A stretch of DNA of 27,495 nucleotides from an uncultured Bacteroidales bacterium (GTDB lineage Bacteria; Bacteroidota; Bacteroidia; Bacteroidales; UBA932). A program made the position numbers and the translations under genes. How positions within the stretch are numbered: position 1 is the stretch's first letter; the number at the start of each line of letters is the position of its first letter. Below are positions 1 to 8,313 of the stretch, in pieces. The notes beneath the pieces were generated by a model that was not told the origin of the DNA, made no database searches, and saw only the letters and a program-made list of their open reading frames with translations. Where the stretch lies: NCBI GenBank assembly GCA_937890845.1, contig CALADR010000039.1, positions 1 to 27,495 on the forward strand. Reading direction: 5' to 3'.

Positions 1-1419
1 CCAGGATTCTTTTCTTCTCTGAGAAAAGGAGGGGTCAAACTTAACATGATGTCATTGGGCGTCATTTTTCTTGGCCTGCTGCTTACACTTGTACTGCACT
101 GGTCTTTAAAAATGCCTCTTTCCGACCTGATGGGACTGTTATCAGGAGCCGTCACCAACACGCCAATGCTCGGTGCTGCACAACAAGCTGTCCTGCAGAT
201 AGATCCTGCAGACAATGGAAGTGTAACGCGAATGGCTCTTGCCTGTGCCGTCACCTATCCTCTCGGAGTTCTGGGAATGATTCTCGCAATCGTCATTTTA
301 AGGAAAATTTTCGTAAATGACAGCTCGAAAAGTTCTGGCGAAAACAGCGAGGACAAGACTTATGTAGGTGAATATCATGTAAGTAACCCTGCCATATTCG
401 GAATGACCATAAAAGAACTGATGCAGCACATCGATATTCATTTCGTCATTTCCAGAGCATGGCATGAAGGACATGTATGCATCCCGACTTCTGAAACCAA
501 ACTTCAGAAAGACGACCATCTTCTTATTATTTCAGGGAAAAATGATGTTAAGAAGATAATCACATTGCTTGGAGAACAGGAAAAAGTAGATTGGAACAAA
601 CCTGACATTGACTGGAATGCCATAGACAGCCTTCTTGTTTCCAAACACGTACTTGTTACCAACACTAAAATGGACGGAGTGAAACTCGGTTCTCTCAAGC
701 TCCGGAATGCCTATGGCATAAACATCACACGCCTCAACAGGGCAGGAATCAACCTTGTTGCTTCTCCTGAGCTAAGGCTGCAGACAGGAGACCGACTTAC
801 GATTGTAGGAGAAGCAAAAGCCATTGACAACTGTGGAAAAATACTTGGTAACGAGGCAAGGGAACTGAACAACCCTAACCTCATAGCTATATTCATTGGC
901 ATTACTCTCGGTCTGTTGTTAGGTTCAATACCTATTGTAATTCCAGGCATGAGTGTTCCTATCAAACTGGGACTGGCAGGCGGACCTATTATCGTCGGTA
1001 TCCTTATGGGAGCTTTCGGATATAAATTCCATCTTACCACTTATACGACACGAAGCGCAAATCTGATGATGAGACAGTTCGGAATAACAATCTATCTCGC
1101 AGGCCTCGGGCTTGCATCAGGAGAACACTTTTTCGAAACTGTTTTCTGCGCTGACGGACTTATTTGGCTGGGAACAGGATTTGTCATGACACTTCTTCCT
1201 GTACTGATTATAGGATTCCTGGCTTCAAAGTTCTGGAAAACAGACTATGCCAACAATGTCGGCATGCTATGCGGAAGCATGGCAAATCCTATGGCTCTCA
1301 ATTATGCCAATACAACTGTGAGCGGAGACGAACCTTCGGTCGCCTACGCTACAGTGTATCCGCTGTCAATGTTTATGAGAGTTATAACTGCCCAGCTGAT
1401 TATGCTGGTTTTCGTGTAA
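1..1419 (+). CDS. AspT/YidE-family transporter with RCK_C (TrkA-C) domains, 5' partial
   Basis: Inner-membrane transporter of the aspartate:alanine exchanger (AspT/YidE/YbjL) superfamily; the substrate cannot be told from sequence. The frame is open back to base 1 and begins with PGFFSSLRKGG, the family's conserved glycine-rich stretch, so the ATG at 46 is internal and roughly the first 80-90 residues lie outside the window. The 472 visible residues show a few N-terminal membrane segments, then two soluble RCK_C/TrkA_C-like domains (roughly residues 120-190 and 205-285, with DHLLIISG and GDRLTIVG strands), then a second membrane half with GLLLGSIPI, GGPIIVGILMG and the GSMANPMALNYA motif. The two-half layout around paired RCK_C domains fits the family. 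It converges on ppa with only 12 nt between the stop codons; I see no convincing terminator there. Confidence 0.85.
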   Translation, partial: PGFFSSLRKGGVKLNMMSLGVIFLGLLLTLVLHWSLKMPLSDLMGLLSGAVTNTPMLGAAQQAVLQIDPADNGSVTRMALACAVTYPLGVLGMILAIVILRKIFVNDSSKSSGENSEDKTYVGEYHVSNPAIFGMTIKELMQHIDIHFVISRAWHEGHVCIPTSETKLQKDDHLLIISGKNDVKKIITLLGEQEKVDWNKPDIDWNAIDSLLVSKHVLVTNTKMDGVKLGSLKLRNAYGINITRLNRAGINLVASPELRLQTGDRLTIVGEAKAIDNCGKILGNEARELNNPNLIAIFIGITLGLLLGSIPIVIPGMSVPIKLGLAGGPIIVGILMGAFGYKFHLTTYTTRSANLMMRQFGITIYLAGLGLASGEHFFETVFCADGLIWLGTGFVMTLLPVLIIGFLASKFWKTDYANNVGMLCGSMANPMALNYANTTVSGDEPSVAYATVYPLSMFMRVITAQLIMLVFV

Positions 1420-1431
1420 AACGGATAAGTC

Positions 1432-2088
1432 TTATTTGGTTTTTTCCATATAATCCGTATAGTCTTCCATTGAGGCCAGAATAACCTGCTTGGCTTCTGA
1501 TGCCCCGTATGTATTGACAAAAACCATACGCTTGGTATTCTCTCCTGGAATATCCTTATATGTCGTAAAATAATGTACCAGACGACGGACAATTTCCTTT
1601 GGAAGCTGTTCTATATCTGTATATGCCCCATAAACGGCATCATTTTTCAACACAGCTATAATCTTGTCATCAGCCTGATTATGGTCAAGAAGCCTCAGTC
1701 CGCCGATAGGATGTGCCTTTACTATAATGTCACCGTGCGTGACATCTTTCTCAGTGAGTACACAGATATCAAGAGGGTCGCCGTCTCCTTCTATATCATA
1801 TCTTGCCAGTGCAAGGTTTGTAAGTTCAGCCATCTTCACGCTACAGTATGTCCTTGGAAGAAATCCGTAAAGAGAAGGAACTATGTTGGAAAACTTCTGA
1901 GGTCGGTCAAGTGAGAGGTAACCGGACTCCTTATCGACCTCATACTTTACTGTATCTGTCGGAACAATCTCTATAAATGCAGTCACCTCGTCAGGAGCCT
2001 GCTCTCCGAGGCTTATACCATGCCACGGATGTGCTTTGTGAGTAGTACTAAAGTCCATTTTTGTAGAATTTTCTACAAAATTAACCAT
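1432..2088 (-). CDS. ppa: Soluble inorganic pyrophosphatase (family I)
   Basis: Cytoplasmic Mg-dependent enzyme that hydrolyses pyrophosphate to two phosphates and so pulls biosynthetic reactions forward. The family I signature GDGDPLDICVL is present, with the metal-binding aspartates at D102, D104 and D107; YGFLPRTYC and the KAHPIGGLRLLD region also fit. The length, 218 residues, is slightly long for the family. Two starts are possible: the ATG at 2088 used here, or M11 at 2058, which gives a 208-residue protein beginning MDFSTTHKAHPWHG. A perfect palindrome lies between the two, and a -7-like TAATTTTG (+ strand 2076-2083) overlaps it, so the shorter start is plausible. Neither start has a Shine-Dalgarno sequence. 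The gene lies 60 nt behind the efflux gene, after a small hairpin. Confidence 0.93.
   Translation of the reverse strand: MVNFVENSTKMDFSTTHKAHPWHGISLGEQAPDEVTAFIEIVPTDTVKYEVDKESGYLSLDRPQKFSNIVPSLYGFLPRTYCSVKMAELTNLALARYDIEGDGDPLDICVLTEKDVTHGDIIVKAHPIGGLRLLDHNQADDKIIAVLKNDAVYGAYTDIEQLPKEIVRRLVHYFTTYKDIPGENTKRMVFVNTYGASEAKQVILASMEDYTDYMEKTK
2059..2080. repeat. Perfect 22-bp palindrome at the ppa start region
   Basis: The arms TTTTGTAGAA (2059-2068) and TTCTACAAAA (2071-2080) are exact reverse complements separated by two bases. The palindrome ends immediately before the second in-frame ATG of ppa (2056-2058). It could be an operator or a translation-controlling hairpin if ppa starts at M11; otherwise it encodes residues 4-10. 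Confidence 0.6.
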
Positions 2089-2132
2089 TTATTCCGTCTT
2101 TCACTATGTAAAGGATGCTCTTTTTAAACGAA

Positions 2133-2148
2133 AGCAGACAAATCTGCT
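2133..2148 (-). terminator. Small hairpin directly after the efflux fusion gene
   Basis: AGCAGA and TCTGCT form a perfect 6-bp stem around a 4-nt loop, starting at the base after the stop codon of the RND-OMF gene. On the - strand it is followed by TTCGTTTAAAAAG, a weak U-rich stretch. It is probably a partial terminator, so some read-through into ppa is possible. Confidence 0.45.
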
Positions 2149-5100
2149 CTACCATCCTCCTCCAAGTGCCTTGTAAAGCTCTACAAGAGTAAGATATTCG
2201 TTCATAATGGCATCACTAAGCTTGACCTGGGCATCAAAATACTTACGCTGCGCATCCAGAAGATCAAGGTAGTTGATTGCACCATTTATGTACTGAGTTC
2301 CTGTAAGTGAAACATATTTCCTTGATGCTTCCTGAAGATCGAACTTCAGGCTGGTATTTTTTCTCGCTGATGAGAAATTCACAGATGCATCATAAACTTC
2401 CCTAAAGGCGTTCATCACAGTCTTCTCATACTCAAACCTTACCTGATTGTAAACAGAAACGGCAGCCTTGAACTGTGCTTTCTTCTTACCGAACTGGAAT
2501 ACTGGAGATGCCAGATTGAGCGCTGCAAGATAGAATGGAGACTTGAGAATATCAAGGAATTTATCACCTTCAAGCCCTCCGGAAAGGTCTATCATGAGTG
2601 TCGGGAACCTATCAGCCTGAGCTACACCAACAGCAGCCTGCGCAGCAAGCAACTTCTGATACGCCGCCCTTATATCCGGCCTCCTTTCTAACAGTTGCGA
2701 AGGAACTCCTACAGGGAGATTGTCTCTATACGAAAGTTCCAACACGGCTCTCTTTCTTTCAATCGGCTTAGGGTAAGAACCTGTAAGGAATGCCAGTTCA
2801 CTTTCCTTTGCAGCAACCTGCTTTTCCAGGTCAGGGACAAGAGATGCTGTAGTAGCAAGTTCTACAAGAGACTGCTGGTACGGAACCTCCGATGTCAGGC
2901 CACCTTCAAAACGAAGTTTCGCCTTATTCACACCCTCTTTTCTTGTATCCAGTGTTCTTCGTACAATATCCAGCTCATTATCAAGGGAAAGAAGTTCAAA
3001 ATATGCCCTAGCCACATTTGCTACCAAGGTCATCCGGAGTGCCCTTCTATTCTCGACACTAGCCAGATAGTCTGCCATTTTTTCCTTGCTGGCCCATCTC
3101 AGATGTCCCCAAAGGTCTATCTCCCATGAAAGTGAAACCTTAGCGCCAAACTCAGGATCATTAGGAGTATTATCCTTTCCACTATAATTGTTATACTCGT
3201 TATTTCCGTATGCCTTGGCAGAAATCGAAGGCCAAAGGCTTGAATTCTGAATCCTGTACTTATACTCAAGCTCTCTTATACGCTCGGCAGCTACCAGCAC
3301 ATCCTTATTATACTCAAGTGCGTCCGTTATCAATGACTGAAGAGTAGAATCCGTATATATCTTCCACCACTCCATATCAGCCAAAGTCACAGAATCCGCA
3401 TTGTTGCCTGTTCCGTAATACTCCTGAGGAACATCAAGATCAGGAGCTGCACAATGCTTGGCAGGAGAGCACGATGCCACTGAAAAACCTGATATGAAAA
3501 TCATTGCAATAACTACCGCAGCACCGGCTCCTGGAAAATGTCTTTTACCGTCCCTGTTTTTCTTTCTCTCCGAAATCCTGTGCTTAAGCTTATAAATCCA
3601 TACAAAGAAGAACGGCACGAAAACAATACCGAGAGTAATCGCTACCAACATTCCGAAAAATACTCCAGTACCGATGTTCTGACGGCTCTCAGACCCTGGT
3701 CCTGTAGCCAGGACAAGCGGAATCATACCGAGAATAAATGCAAGAGATGTCATCACAATAGGTCTGAACCTCAAATGAGCAGCCGTAACTGCCGCCTCTT
3801 CAATGTCACAACCCTTTTCAACCTCCACTTTTGCAAACTCCACTATTAGGATGGCATTCTTAGCCACAAGTCCAACCAGCATCACAAGTCCTATCTGGAA
3901 ATATATATTGCTCTCCATTCCCAGAACTCCCACTCCAAGATATGCTCCTGCAATGGCAATCGGCAGAGACAGAATTACGGCAATCGGCACAGACCAACTC
4001 TCATACTGTGCGGCAAGGAAAAGGAACACAAAGAGAAATGCAAGTCCCAAAACCAGACCTGTCTGGCCACCTTCTTTCTTCTCCTGATACGAAAGTCCGC
4101 TCCACTCTACTCCTATATTGTCTGGAAGATGTTCTTCAACTATTTCCTCCAATATTGCCATAGCTTCTCCGGAACTGGTACCGTGAGACGGCTCTCCGTT
4201 TATGGAGGCAGAGTTGAACATATTGAATCTCTTGATAGTACCAGGGCCTGTAGTGTATTCAGTAGACCCCAAAGCCGTTACAGGTATCATTGTTCCGCCT
4301 GAACTCTTTACGAAAAAGAGGTCAAGATTGTTCTTGTGTGCCCTGTAAGGAGCCTCAGCCTGTATATATACCCTGTAAATACGGTTATACATATTGAAGT
4401 CATTTACATATATCGCTCCGGTAAATGCTTTCAGTGTTGAGAACACATCGGAAAGTGGAACGCCAAGAAGCTGTATCTTGTCTCTATCTGCATCAAAGAA
4501 AAGCTGAGGTATATCTTTCTGCATACCTGAAGAAAGGCCTGTAAGTTCCTTTCTTTGCGAAGCATAGTACATAAGCGTGTCAGATGCAGCCTGGAGCTGA
4601 GCATACGACACATCACCTTTTGCTTCAAGCACCATAGAGAATCCTCCTGATGTTCCAAGTCCAGGAATTACAGCCGGTGTACTTATATAGACTTTGCTTT
4701 CAGGATAAAGCGAAAGAGAGTCTCGCACAAGCTGCATCATTTTATTGATATCTGTCTCATTCCTTTCTTTCCAAGGCTTCATAATGACAGTCAAAGTACT
4801 GTTTGACTGACTTGTTCCAATACGCGGGCTAGAGCCGGTAACATTCAGTATGTACTCTATATCATGCTGTCTCATCAGGAATGCCATGGCTCTGTCAGTC
4901 ACTTCCCTTGTCCTTTCCAACGTAGCACCTTCAGGAAGTTCCAATTCAACTGTAAAATATCCCTGGTCCTCCTTAGGAATAAAGCTGCTAGGCACTATTT
5001 TGCTCATAGCCCAAATTACAATTATCGTAATACCGAAGAATACAAACATTCTGCGGCTGTGCTTTAGGCTGGCAAGAATCATTTTTCCATAGAAAGAGTT

Positions 5101-6663
5101 TCCTTTTGCAAGCCACTCATTTATCTTTCGGAAAACTACGTTTTTAGGTTTGTCTGCATCCTGAGGCTTCAAGAAAAGCGAACACATCACAGGACTCAAA
5201 GTAAGCGCTACAATCGTGGAAATTATGACTGATACCGCAATAGTCACAGTAAACTGTCTGAACAACTGTCCGGTAATTCCGGAAAGGAAACTCACCGGAA
5301 CAAACACGGCACACAATACCAGAGACATTGCCACAAGTGCGCCACCGATTCCGCTCATAGCCTTTTTGGTAGCCTCATATGGGGAAAGATGCTCTTCTTC
5401 CATAATTCGCTCGACATTTTCAACAACCACAATAGCGTCATCCACGACGATACCGATAGCCAGAATCAGTCCTAGCAAGGTCATCATGTTAAGTGAGAAG
5501 CCGAATATAAGCATCACTCCGAATGTTCCCACGAGTGAAATTGGAACTGCAATCGCTGGAATTATAGTTGCTCTCCAGCTCTGTAAGGACAGGAATACCA
5601 CCAATATCACAAGAAACAGAGCCTCGAAGAGTGTTTTATACACATGATGGATGGACTCTGAAATATATGTTGTCGTATCAAATGGAATATCATAACTCAT
5701 TCCTTCAGGGAAACCTGCACTGATTTCCTTCATTGCAGCCTTTACATTGTCCGCCACTTCCATCGCATTTGCCCCAGGAAGCATAAAGACGTTCAGGACA
5801 GCAGCATTTCCTCCGTTAATACCACTTTCTGTATTGTATGACTGCGCTTCCAATGATATTCTTGCGACATCCTTCAGACGAATGATAGTTCCGTCCTCCC
5901 CTGCCCTGACAACTATATTTTCAAACTGACTTACCGTAGAAAGCCTTCCTGTAGCAGTAATAGGAATGGTTACGTCAACATCAGTTATAGGCTGCTGCCC
6001 CAGTGTTCCGGCAGCAGATTCCCTATTCTGGTCCTTGAGTGCACTCTGCAAATCCTTTACTGTAAGTCCGAAACTTGCCAATTTGTCAGGCTGGGCCCAA
6101 ATCTGCATGGCATAATAACGGCCTCCGACATTTGATACACCTCCGACACCCGGAACACGACGCAACAAATCCACCACATTCAAGGTGGCATAGTTACTCA
6201 AATATATCTCATCGAATTTAGGGTCATTGGAAAGAATCGTAATAGTCATCAGCTTGCTGGCTGACTCTTTTTCCACAGATATACCATTCTGCACTACCTC
6301 AGCAGGTAGTCTTGACTCCGCAAGTTTCACTCTGTTCTGCACTTCGACAGCCGCCAAGTCAGGGTTGGTGGAGATATCAAATGTTATAGTCGCGGAAAAA
6401 CTTCCTGAGTTGGTATTTGTCGACTCCATATAAAGCATACCTGGAGTTCCATTCAATTCCTGCTCAATAGGAGTAGCCACAGCCTGGGACACTGTCTGCG
6501 AACTTGCACCTGGATATGACGCATAAACCTTTACGACAGGAGGCACAATAGGCGGATACTGATCCACAGGAAGCATCACAAGACCTATAAGACCGACAAG
6601 CACAATAAGGACTGATATAACAGTCGAAAAGACGGGCCTGTCTATAAAAAAGTCTGATTTCAT
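2149..6663 (-). CDS. RND (AcrB-type, HAE1) efflux pump fused to NodT/TolC-type outer-membrane factor
   Basis: Proton-driven drug efflux pump and its outer-membrane exit duct in one 1504-residue frame. Residues 1 to about 1035 are a full AcrB-type permease: MKSDFFIDRPVFS start, RND signature region, proton-relay aspartates D408/D409 in GIVVDDA (TM4) and K935 in GLVAKNAILIVEF (TM10). An AcrB unit has 12 TM helices, so its end should be cytoplasmic. A basic stretch (KKNRDGKRH), a hydrophobic run (AAVVIAMIFISGF) and VASC follow, which together are a full lipoprotein signal peptide with its cysteine at C1065. Residues 1065-1504 are a NodT-family outer-membrane factor, with EWWKIYTDSTLQSLI and WEIDLWGHLR, PERRPDIRAA-like RRPDIRAA, and the end YLTLVELYKALGGGW. 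I found no in-frame ATG, GTG or TTG upstream of the signal peptide that could start a separate OMF. It is cotranscribed with the membrane fusion gene 40 nt upstream. Confidence 0.93.
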   Translation of the reverse strand: MKSDFFIDRPVFSTVISVLIVLVGLIGLVMLPVDQYPPIVPPVVKVYASYPGASSQTVSQAVATPIEQELNGTPGMLYMESTNTNSGSFSATITFDISTNPDLAAVEVQNRVKLAESRLPAEVVQNGISVEKESASKLMTITILSNDPKFDEIYLSNYATLNVVDLLRRVPGVGGVSNVGGRYYAMQIWAQPDKLASFGLTVKDLQSALKDQNRESAAGTLGQQPITDVDVTIPITATGRLSTVSQFENIVVRAGEDGTIIRLKDVARISLEAQSYNTESGINGGNAAVLNVFMLPGANAMEVADNVKAAMKEISAGFPEGMSYDIPFDTTTYISESIHHVYKTLFEALFLVILVVFLSLQSWRATIIPAIAVPISLVGTFGVMLIFGFSLNMMTLLGLILAIGIVVDDAIVVVENVERIMEEEHLSPYEATKKAMSGIGGALVAMSLVLCAVFVPVSFLSGITGQLFRQFTVTIAVSVIISTIVALTLSPVMCSLFLKPQDADKPKNVVFRKINEWLAKGNSFYGKMILASLKHSRRMFVFFGITIIVIWAMSKIVPSSFIPKEDQGYFTVELELPEGATLERTREVTDRAMAFLMRQHDIEYILNVTGSSPRIGTSQSNSTLTVIMKPWKERNETDINKMMQLVRDSLSLYPESKVYISTPAVIPGLGTSGGFSMVLEAKGDVSYAQLQAASDTLMYYASQRKELTGLSSGMQKDIPQLFFDADRDKIQLLGVPLSDVFSTLKAFTGAIYVNDFNMYNRIYRVYIQAEAPYRAHKNNLDLFFVKSSGGTMIPVTALGSTEYTTGPGTIKRFNMFNSASINGEPSHGTSSGEAMAILEEIVEEHLPDNIGVEWSGLSYQEKKEGGQTGLVLGLAFLFVFLFLAAQYESWSVPIAVILSLPIAIAGAYLGVGVLGMESNIYFQIGLVMLVGLVAKNAILIVEFAKVEVEKGCDIEEAAVTAAHLRFRPIVMTSLAFILGMIPLVLATGPGSESRQNIGTGVFFGMLVAITLGIVFVPFFFVWIYKLKHRISERKKNRDGKRHFPGAGAAVVIAMIFISGFSVASCSPAKHCAAPDLDVPQEYYGTGNNADSVTLADMEWWKIYTDSTLQSLITDALEYNKDVLVAAERIRELEYKYRIQNSSLWPSISAKAYGNNEYNNYSGKDNTPNDPEFGAKVSLSWEIDLWGHLRWASKEKMADYLASVENRRALRMTLVANVARAYFELLSLDNELDIVRRTLDTRKEGVNKAKLRFEGGLTSEVPYQQSLVELATTASLVPDLEKQVAAKESELAFLTGSYPKPIERKRAVLELSYRDNLPVGVPSQLLERRPDIRAAYQKLLAAQAAVGVAQADRFPTLMIDLSGGLEGDKFLDILKSPFYLAALNLASPVFQFGKKKAQFKAAVSVYNQVRFEYEKTVMNAFREVYDASVNFSSARKNTSLKFDLQEASRKYVSLTGTQYINGAINYLDLLDAQRKYFDAQVKLSDAIMNEYLTLVELYKALGGGW

Positions 6664-6703
6664 ACTTTCAAAGAATTTTAATGCATAAAATTTACGACAG
6701 GAC

Positions 6704-7912
6704 TTATTTCACAGCCTTAATGGCTTTTTGTCCATGGGATAATTTATGGTACCCCTCTACGACTATCTGCTCTCCAGGTAGAAGTCCTCTTTCAACCACT
6801 GTTTTATTGTTTACCTCAGGGCCTAATTCAATAAAACGCTTTTCAGCCACACCGTCTTCCCTGAGAACATATATATATGCAGCACTCTTCTCTATTATGA
6901 TTGCCTTTGAAGGTACAGCCACTGCATCTTCTCTGACATCAAGCAAAAGTGTGACATTTGTAAACTGGCCTGGCAGGAGTTCTCTGTCAGGGTTAGGAAT
7001 TTCCGCACGCACAGAAAATGTTCCGGATTTTGCATCTACCTGAGGGTCGGCAAAGTCAACCAGACCTTTATATTTGTATACAGACTTATCTGCCATGGTG
7101 ATTTTAACATATGGGTCCCACTTTCTCAAAGAGTCCCTCTGTCCGATGTTGACATTTCTTGCTTTGCTTTTCTGATAATCCAAGTCTGTCATCTTGAACT
7201 CCACAAGCACTGTATCACTCTTAACAATATTTGCAAGTAACGACTGTCCTCCAGGTCCGACAAGAGTTCCTATATCAACATGCCTTTCACTAATATATCC
7301 GCTAATAGGAGAACGAACGGTGGTATAACTCAAGGCCAATTCATCCTGCTTGAGATCAGCTTCACTCATAAGTACTTCTGCCTTTGCACTCTCGTATGAA
7401 GCAAGCGCATTATCCAAATCCAACTGGCTGGCAGCATTCTGGTCAAACAGAGGCTTTATACGATTATAATCTCGTTCTGCCTTGATTGCCTGCGACTTGT
7501 TTTTCTCAAGAAGCGCCTTAGCCTTTTCAACTTTAGCCTTATATTGCCTAGGATCTATGACAAACAGAATCTGATCTTTTTTTACATACGTACCTTCTTC
7601 AAAAAGCATCTGCTCCAGATAGCCTTCAACTCGAGCCCTTACTTCAACAAACTGCTGGGCACGAACACTTCCAGGATATTCTCCGTAAATTTCAATATCC
7701 TGTGTCTCAACTGTTTCCGTGCTGACAATAGGCAAAATTTCCACTTTCGGCTCAGGACGTGTAAACCAATAAATCAGTCCTGCAGAGATAATTGCAAGAA
7801 AAGCAATTACAAGCCACTGTTTCCAACTCAATTTTTTGATTTTAACTACGACATACTGAGAACCTTTCCCAAGGCTGCTATATGTCTCTTTCAGGATTTT
7901 AGACCCACTCAT
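6704..7912 (-). CDS. RND efflux membrane fusion protein (AcrA/MexA-type periplasmic adaptor)
   Basis: Periplasmic adaptor that joins the RND pump to the outer-membrane factor. It is 402 residues, usual for the family. A short cytoplasmic N-terminus is followed by one membrane anchor (about residues 33-50, ending GLIYWF), not a lipobox, so it is anchored by a helix rather than a lipid. Next come the biotinyl-lipoyl half-motif GYLEQMLFEEGTYVKKDQ, a coiled-coil hairpin (about 110-185, rich in K, A and E), the second lipoyl half TVRSPISGYISERHVDIG, then the beta-barrel and membrane-proximal domains (PGQFTNVTLLL; AVPSKAIII). It is the first gene of the efflux operon, 40 nt ahead of the RND-OMF fusion. 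A near-perfect Bacteroidetes promoter sits about 20 nt upstream of the ATG. No regulator gene is adjacent. Confidence 0.94.
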   Translation of the reverse strand: MSGSKILKETYSSLGKGSQYVVVKIKKLSWKQWLVIAFLAIISAGLIYWFTRPEPKVEILPIVSTETVETQDIEIYGEYPGSVRAQQFVEVRARVEGYLEQMLFEEGTYVKKDQILFVIDPRQYKAKVEKAKALLEKNKSQAIKAERDYNRIKPLFDQNAASQLDLDNALASYESAKAEVLMSEADLKQDELALSYTTVRSPISGYISERHVDIGTLVGPGGQSLLANIVKSDTVLVEFKMTDLDYQKSKARNVNIGQRDSLRKWDPYVKITMADKSVYKYKGLVDFADPQVDAKSGTFSVRAEIPNPDRELLPGQFTNVTLLLDVREDAVAVPSKAIIIEKSAAYIYVLREDGVAEKRFIELGPEVNNKTVVERGLLPGEQIVVEGYHKLSHGQKAIKAVK

Positions 7913-7932
7913 ATAGATTATTTTAAACGCTG

Positions 7933-7962
7933 CAAATATACTTCAATTATTCTAAACGCAAA
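7933..7962 (-). promoter_or_regulatory. Promoter of the efflux operon
   Basis: On the - strand a -33 TTTG (7959-7962) is separated by 18 nt from a -7 TATATTTG (7933-7940), which matches the Bacteroidetes primary sigma consensus TTTG/TTG - about 19 nt - TAnnTTTG. The start of transcription would be near 7926, leaving a leader of only about 14 nt before the ATG at 7912. Confidence 0.7.
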
Positions 7963-8054
7963 TGCACATTCTTACAACTACCGTGCAATTCTGCTTTTCA
8001 GTATAAAATTTAACTATTTTTTAATAATTAAAATTAGGAATTTCCAATAATTGC

Positions 8055-8074
8055 AAATGAACCAAAATGAACCA
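8055..8074. repeat. Tandem 10-bp direct repeat
   Basis: AAATGAACCA occurs twice back to back. It abuts the -33 element of the possible + strand promoter at 8075-8104 and lies about 90 nt upstream of the efflux promoter on the other strand. It may be a binding site, but two copies of an AT-rich 10-mer could be chance. Confidence 0.4.
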
Positions 8075-8104
8075 TTGAAGTTCAAGAGTTATTTCACAAC
8101 TTTG
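8075..8104 (+). promoter_or_regulatory. Possible promoter pointing into the 8.1-8.3 kb non-coding gap
   Basis: TTG (8075-8077), 19 nt, then CAACTTTG (8097-8104), one mismatch from TAnnTTTG. There is no open reading frame downstream on this strand, so a transcript from here would be non-coding. Confidence 0.4.
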
Positions 8105-8110
8105 TATCGC

Positions 8111-8306
8111 AAAGAAAAAATAAGAGTAAAACGATATTAAGTGTGTGTGTACGACAGTAAGGGGAGTCTGCTATTTAATGCAGATTCCCCTTTACGATTA
8201 CAAAACACCTATACTACTAACAAATCAGAGACCCCCCCCGCACATATTTGCATATAGGTGATGCTATAACGGTAATACAAAAAAAGGCTGCGATTTCTCG
8301 CAACCT
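8111..8306 (+). ncRNA. Possible structured small RNA, unassigned
   Basis: No gene lies on either strand between the efflux operon and the tRNA, yet the + strand holds ordered secondary structure: a (GT)5 run (8141-8150), a strong hairpin pairing 8157-8170 with 8181-8195 (13 Watson-Crick pairs, one G-U pair, one bulge, 10-nt loop), and a perfect 8-bp stem CACCTATA (8206-8213) with TATAGGTG (8253-8260) around a loop that holds an eight-C run. A promoter-like sequence precedes it and the hairpin at 8285-8306, with TTTT shortly after on this strand, could end it. About 195 nt would suit a 6S-like or other regulatory RNA, but I do not recognise a family. Confidence 0.3.
8279..8306 (-). terminator. 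Intrinsic terminator behind the tRNA
   Basis: On the - strand AGGTTGCGA pairs with TCGCAGCCT (one G-U pair) around the GAAA loop, followed by seven T. It begins 8 nt after the tRNA's 3' end, so it ends the tRNA transcript. On the + strand the same hairpin has only a short T run and would be weaker. Confidence 0.85.
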
Positions 8307-8313
8307 CATTTTG

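Noticed and set aside
1420..1445. Terminator between the AspT-like gene and ppa
   Set aside because: The only symmetry is a 5-bp ATAAG/CTTAT with a one-base loop, which cannot form a real hairpin; the T-rich stretch after it is inside the ppa coding end.
2695..3129. 144-residue + strand frame inside the OMF part of the efflux fusion
   Set aside because: Shadow of a well-supported gene; cysteine-rich composition without domain or start signals.
8232..8239. Run of eight C
   Set aside because: It is not in a gene, so no frameshift is implied; it may be slippage-prone or an assembly error, and has no meaning alone.
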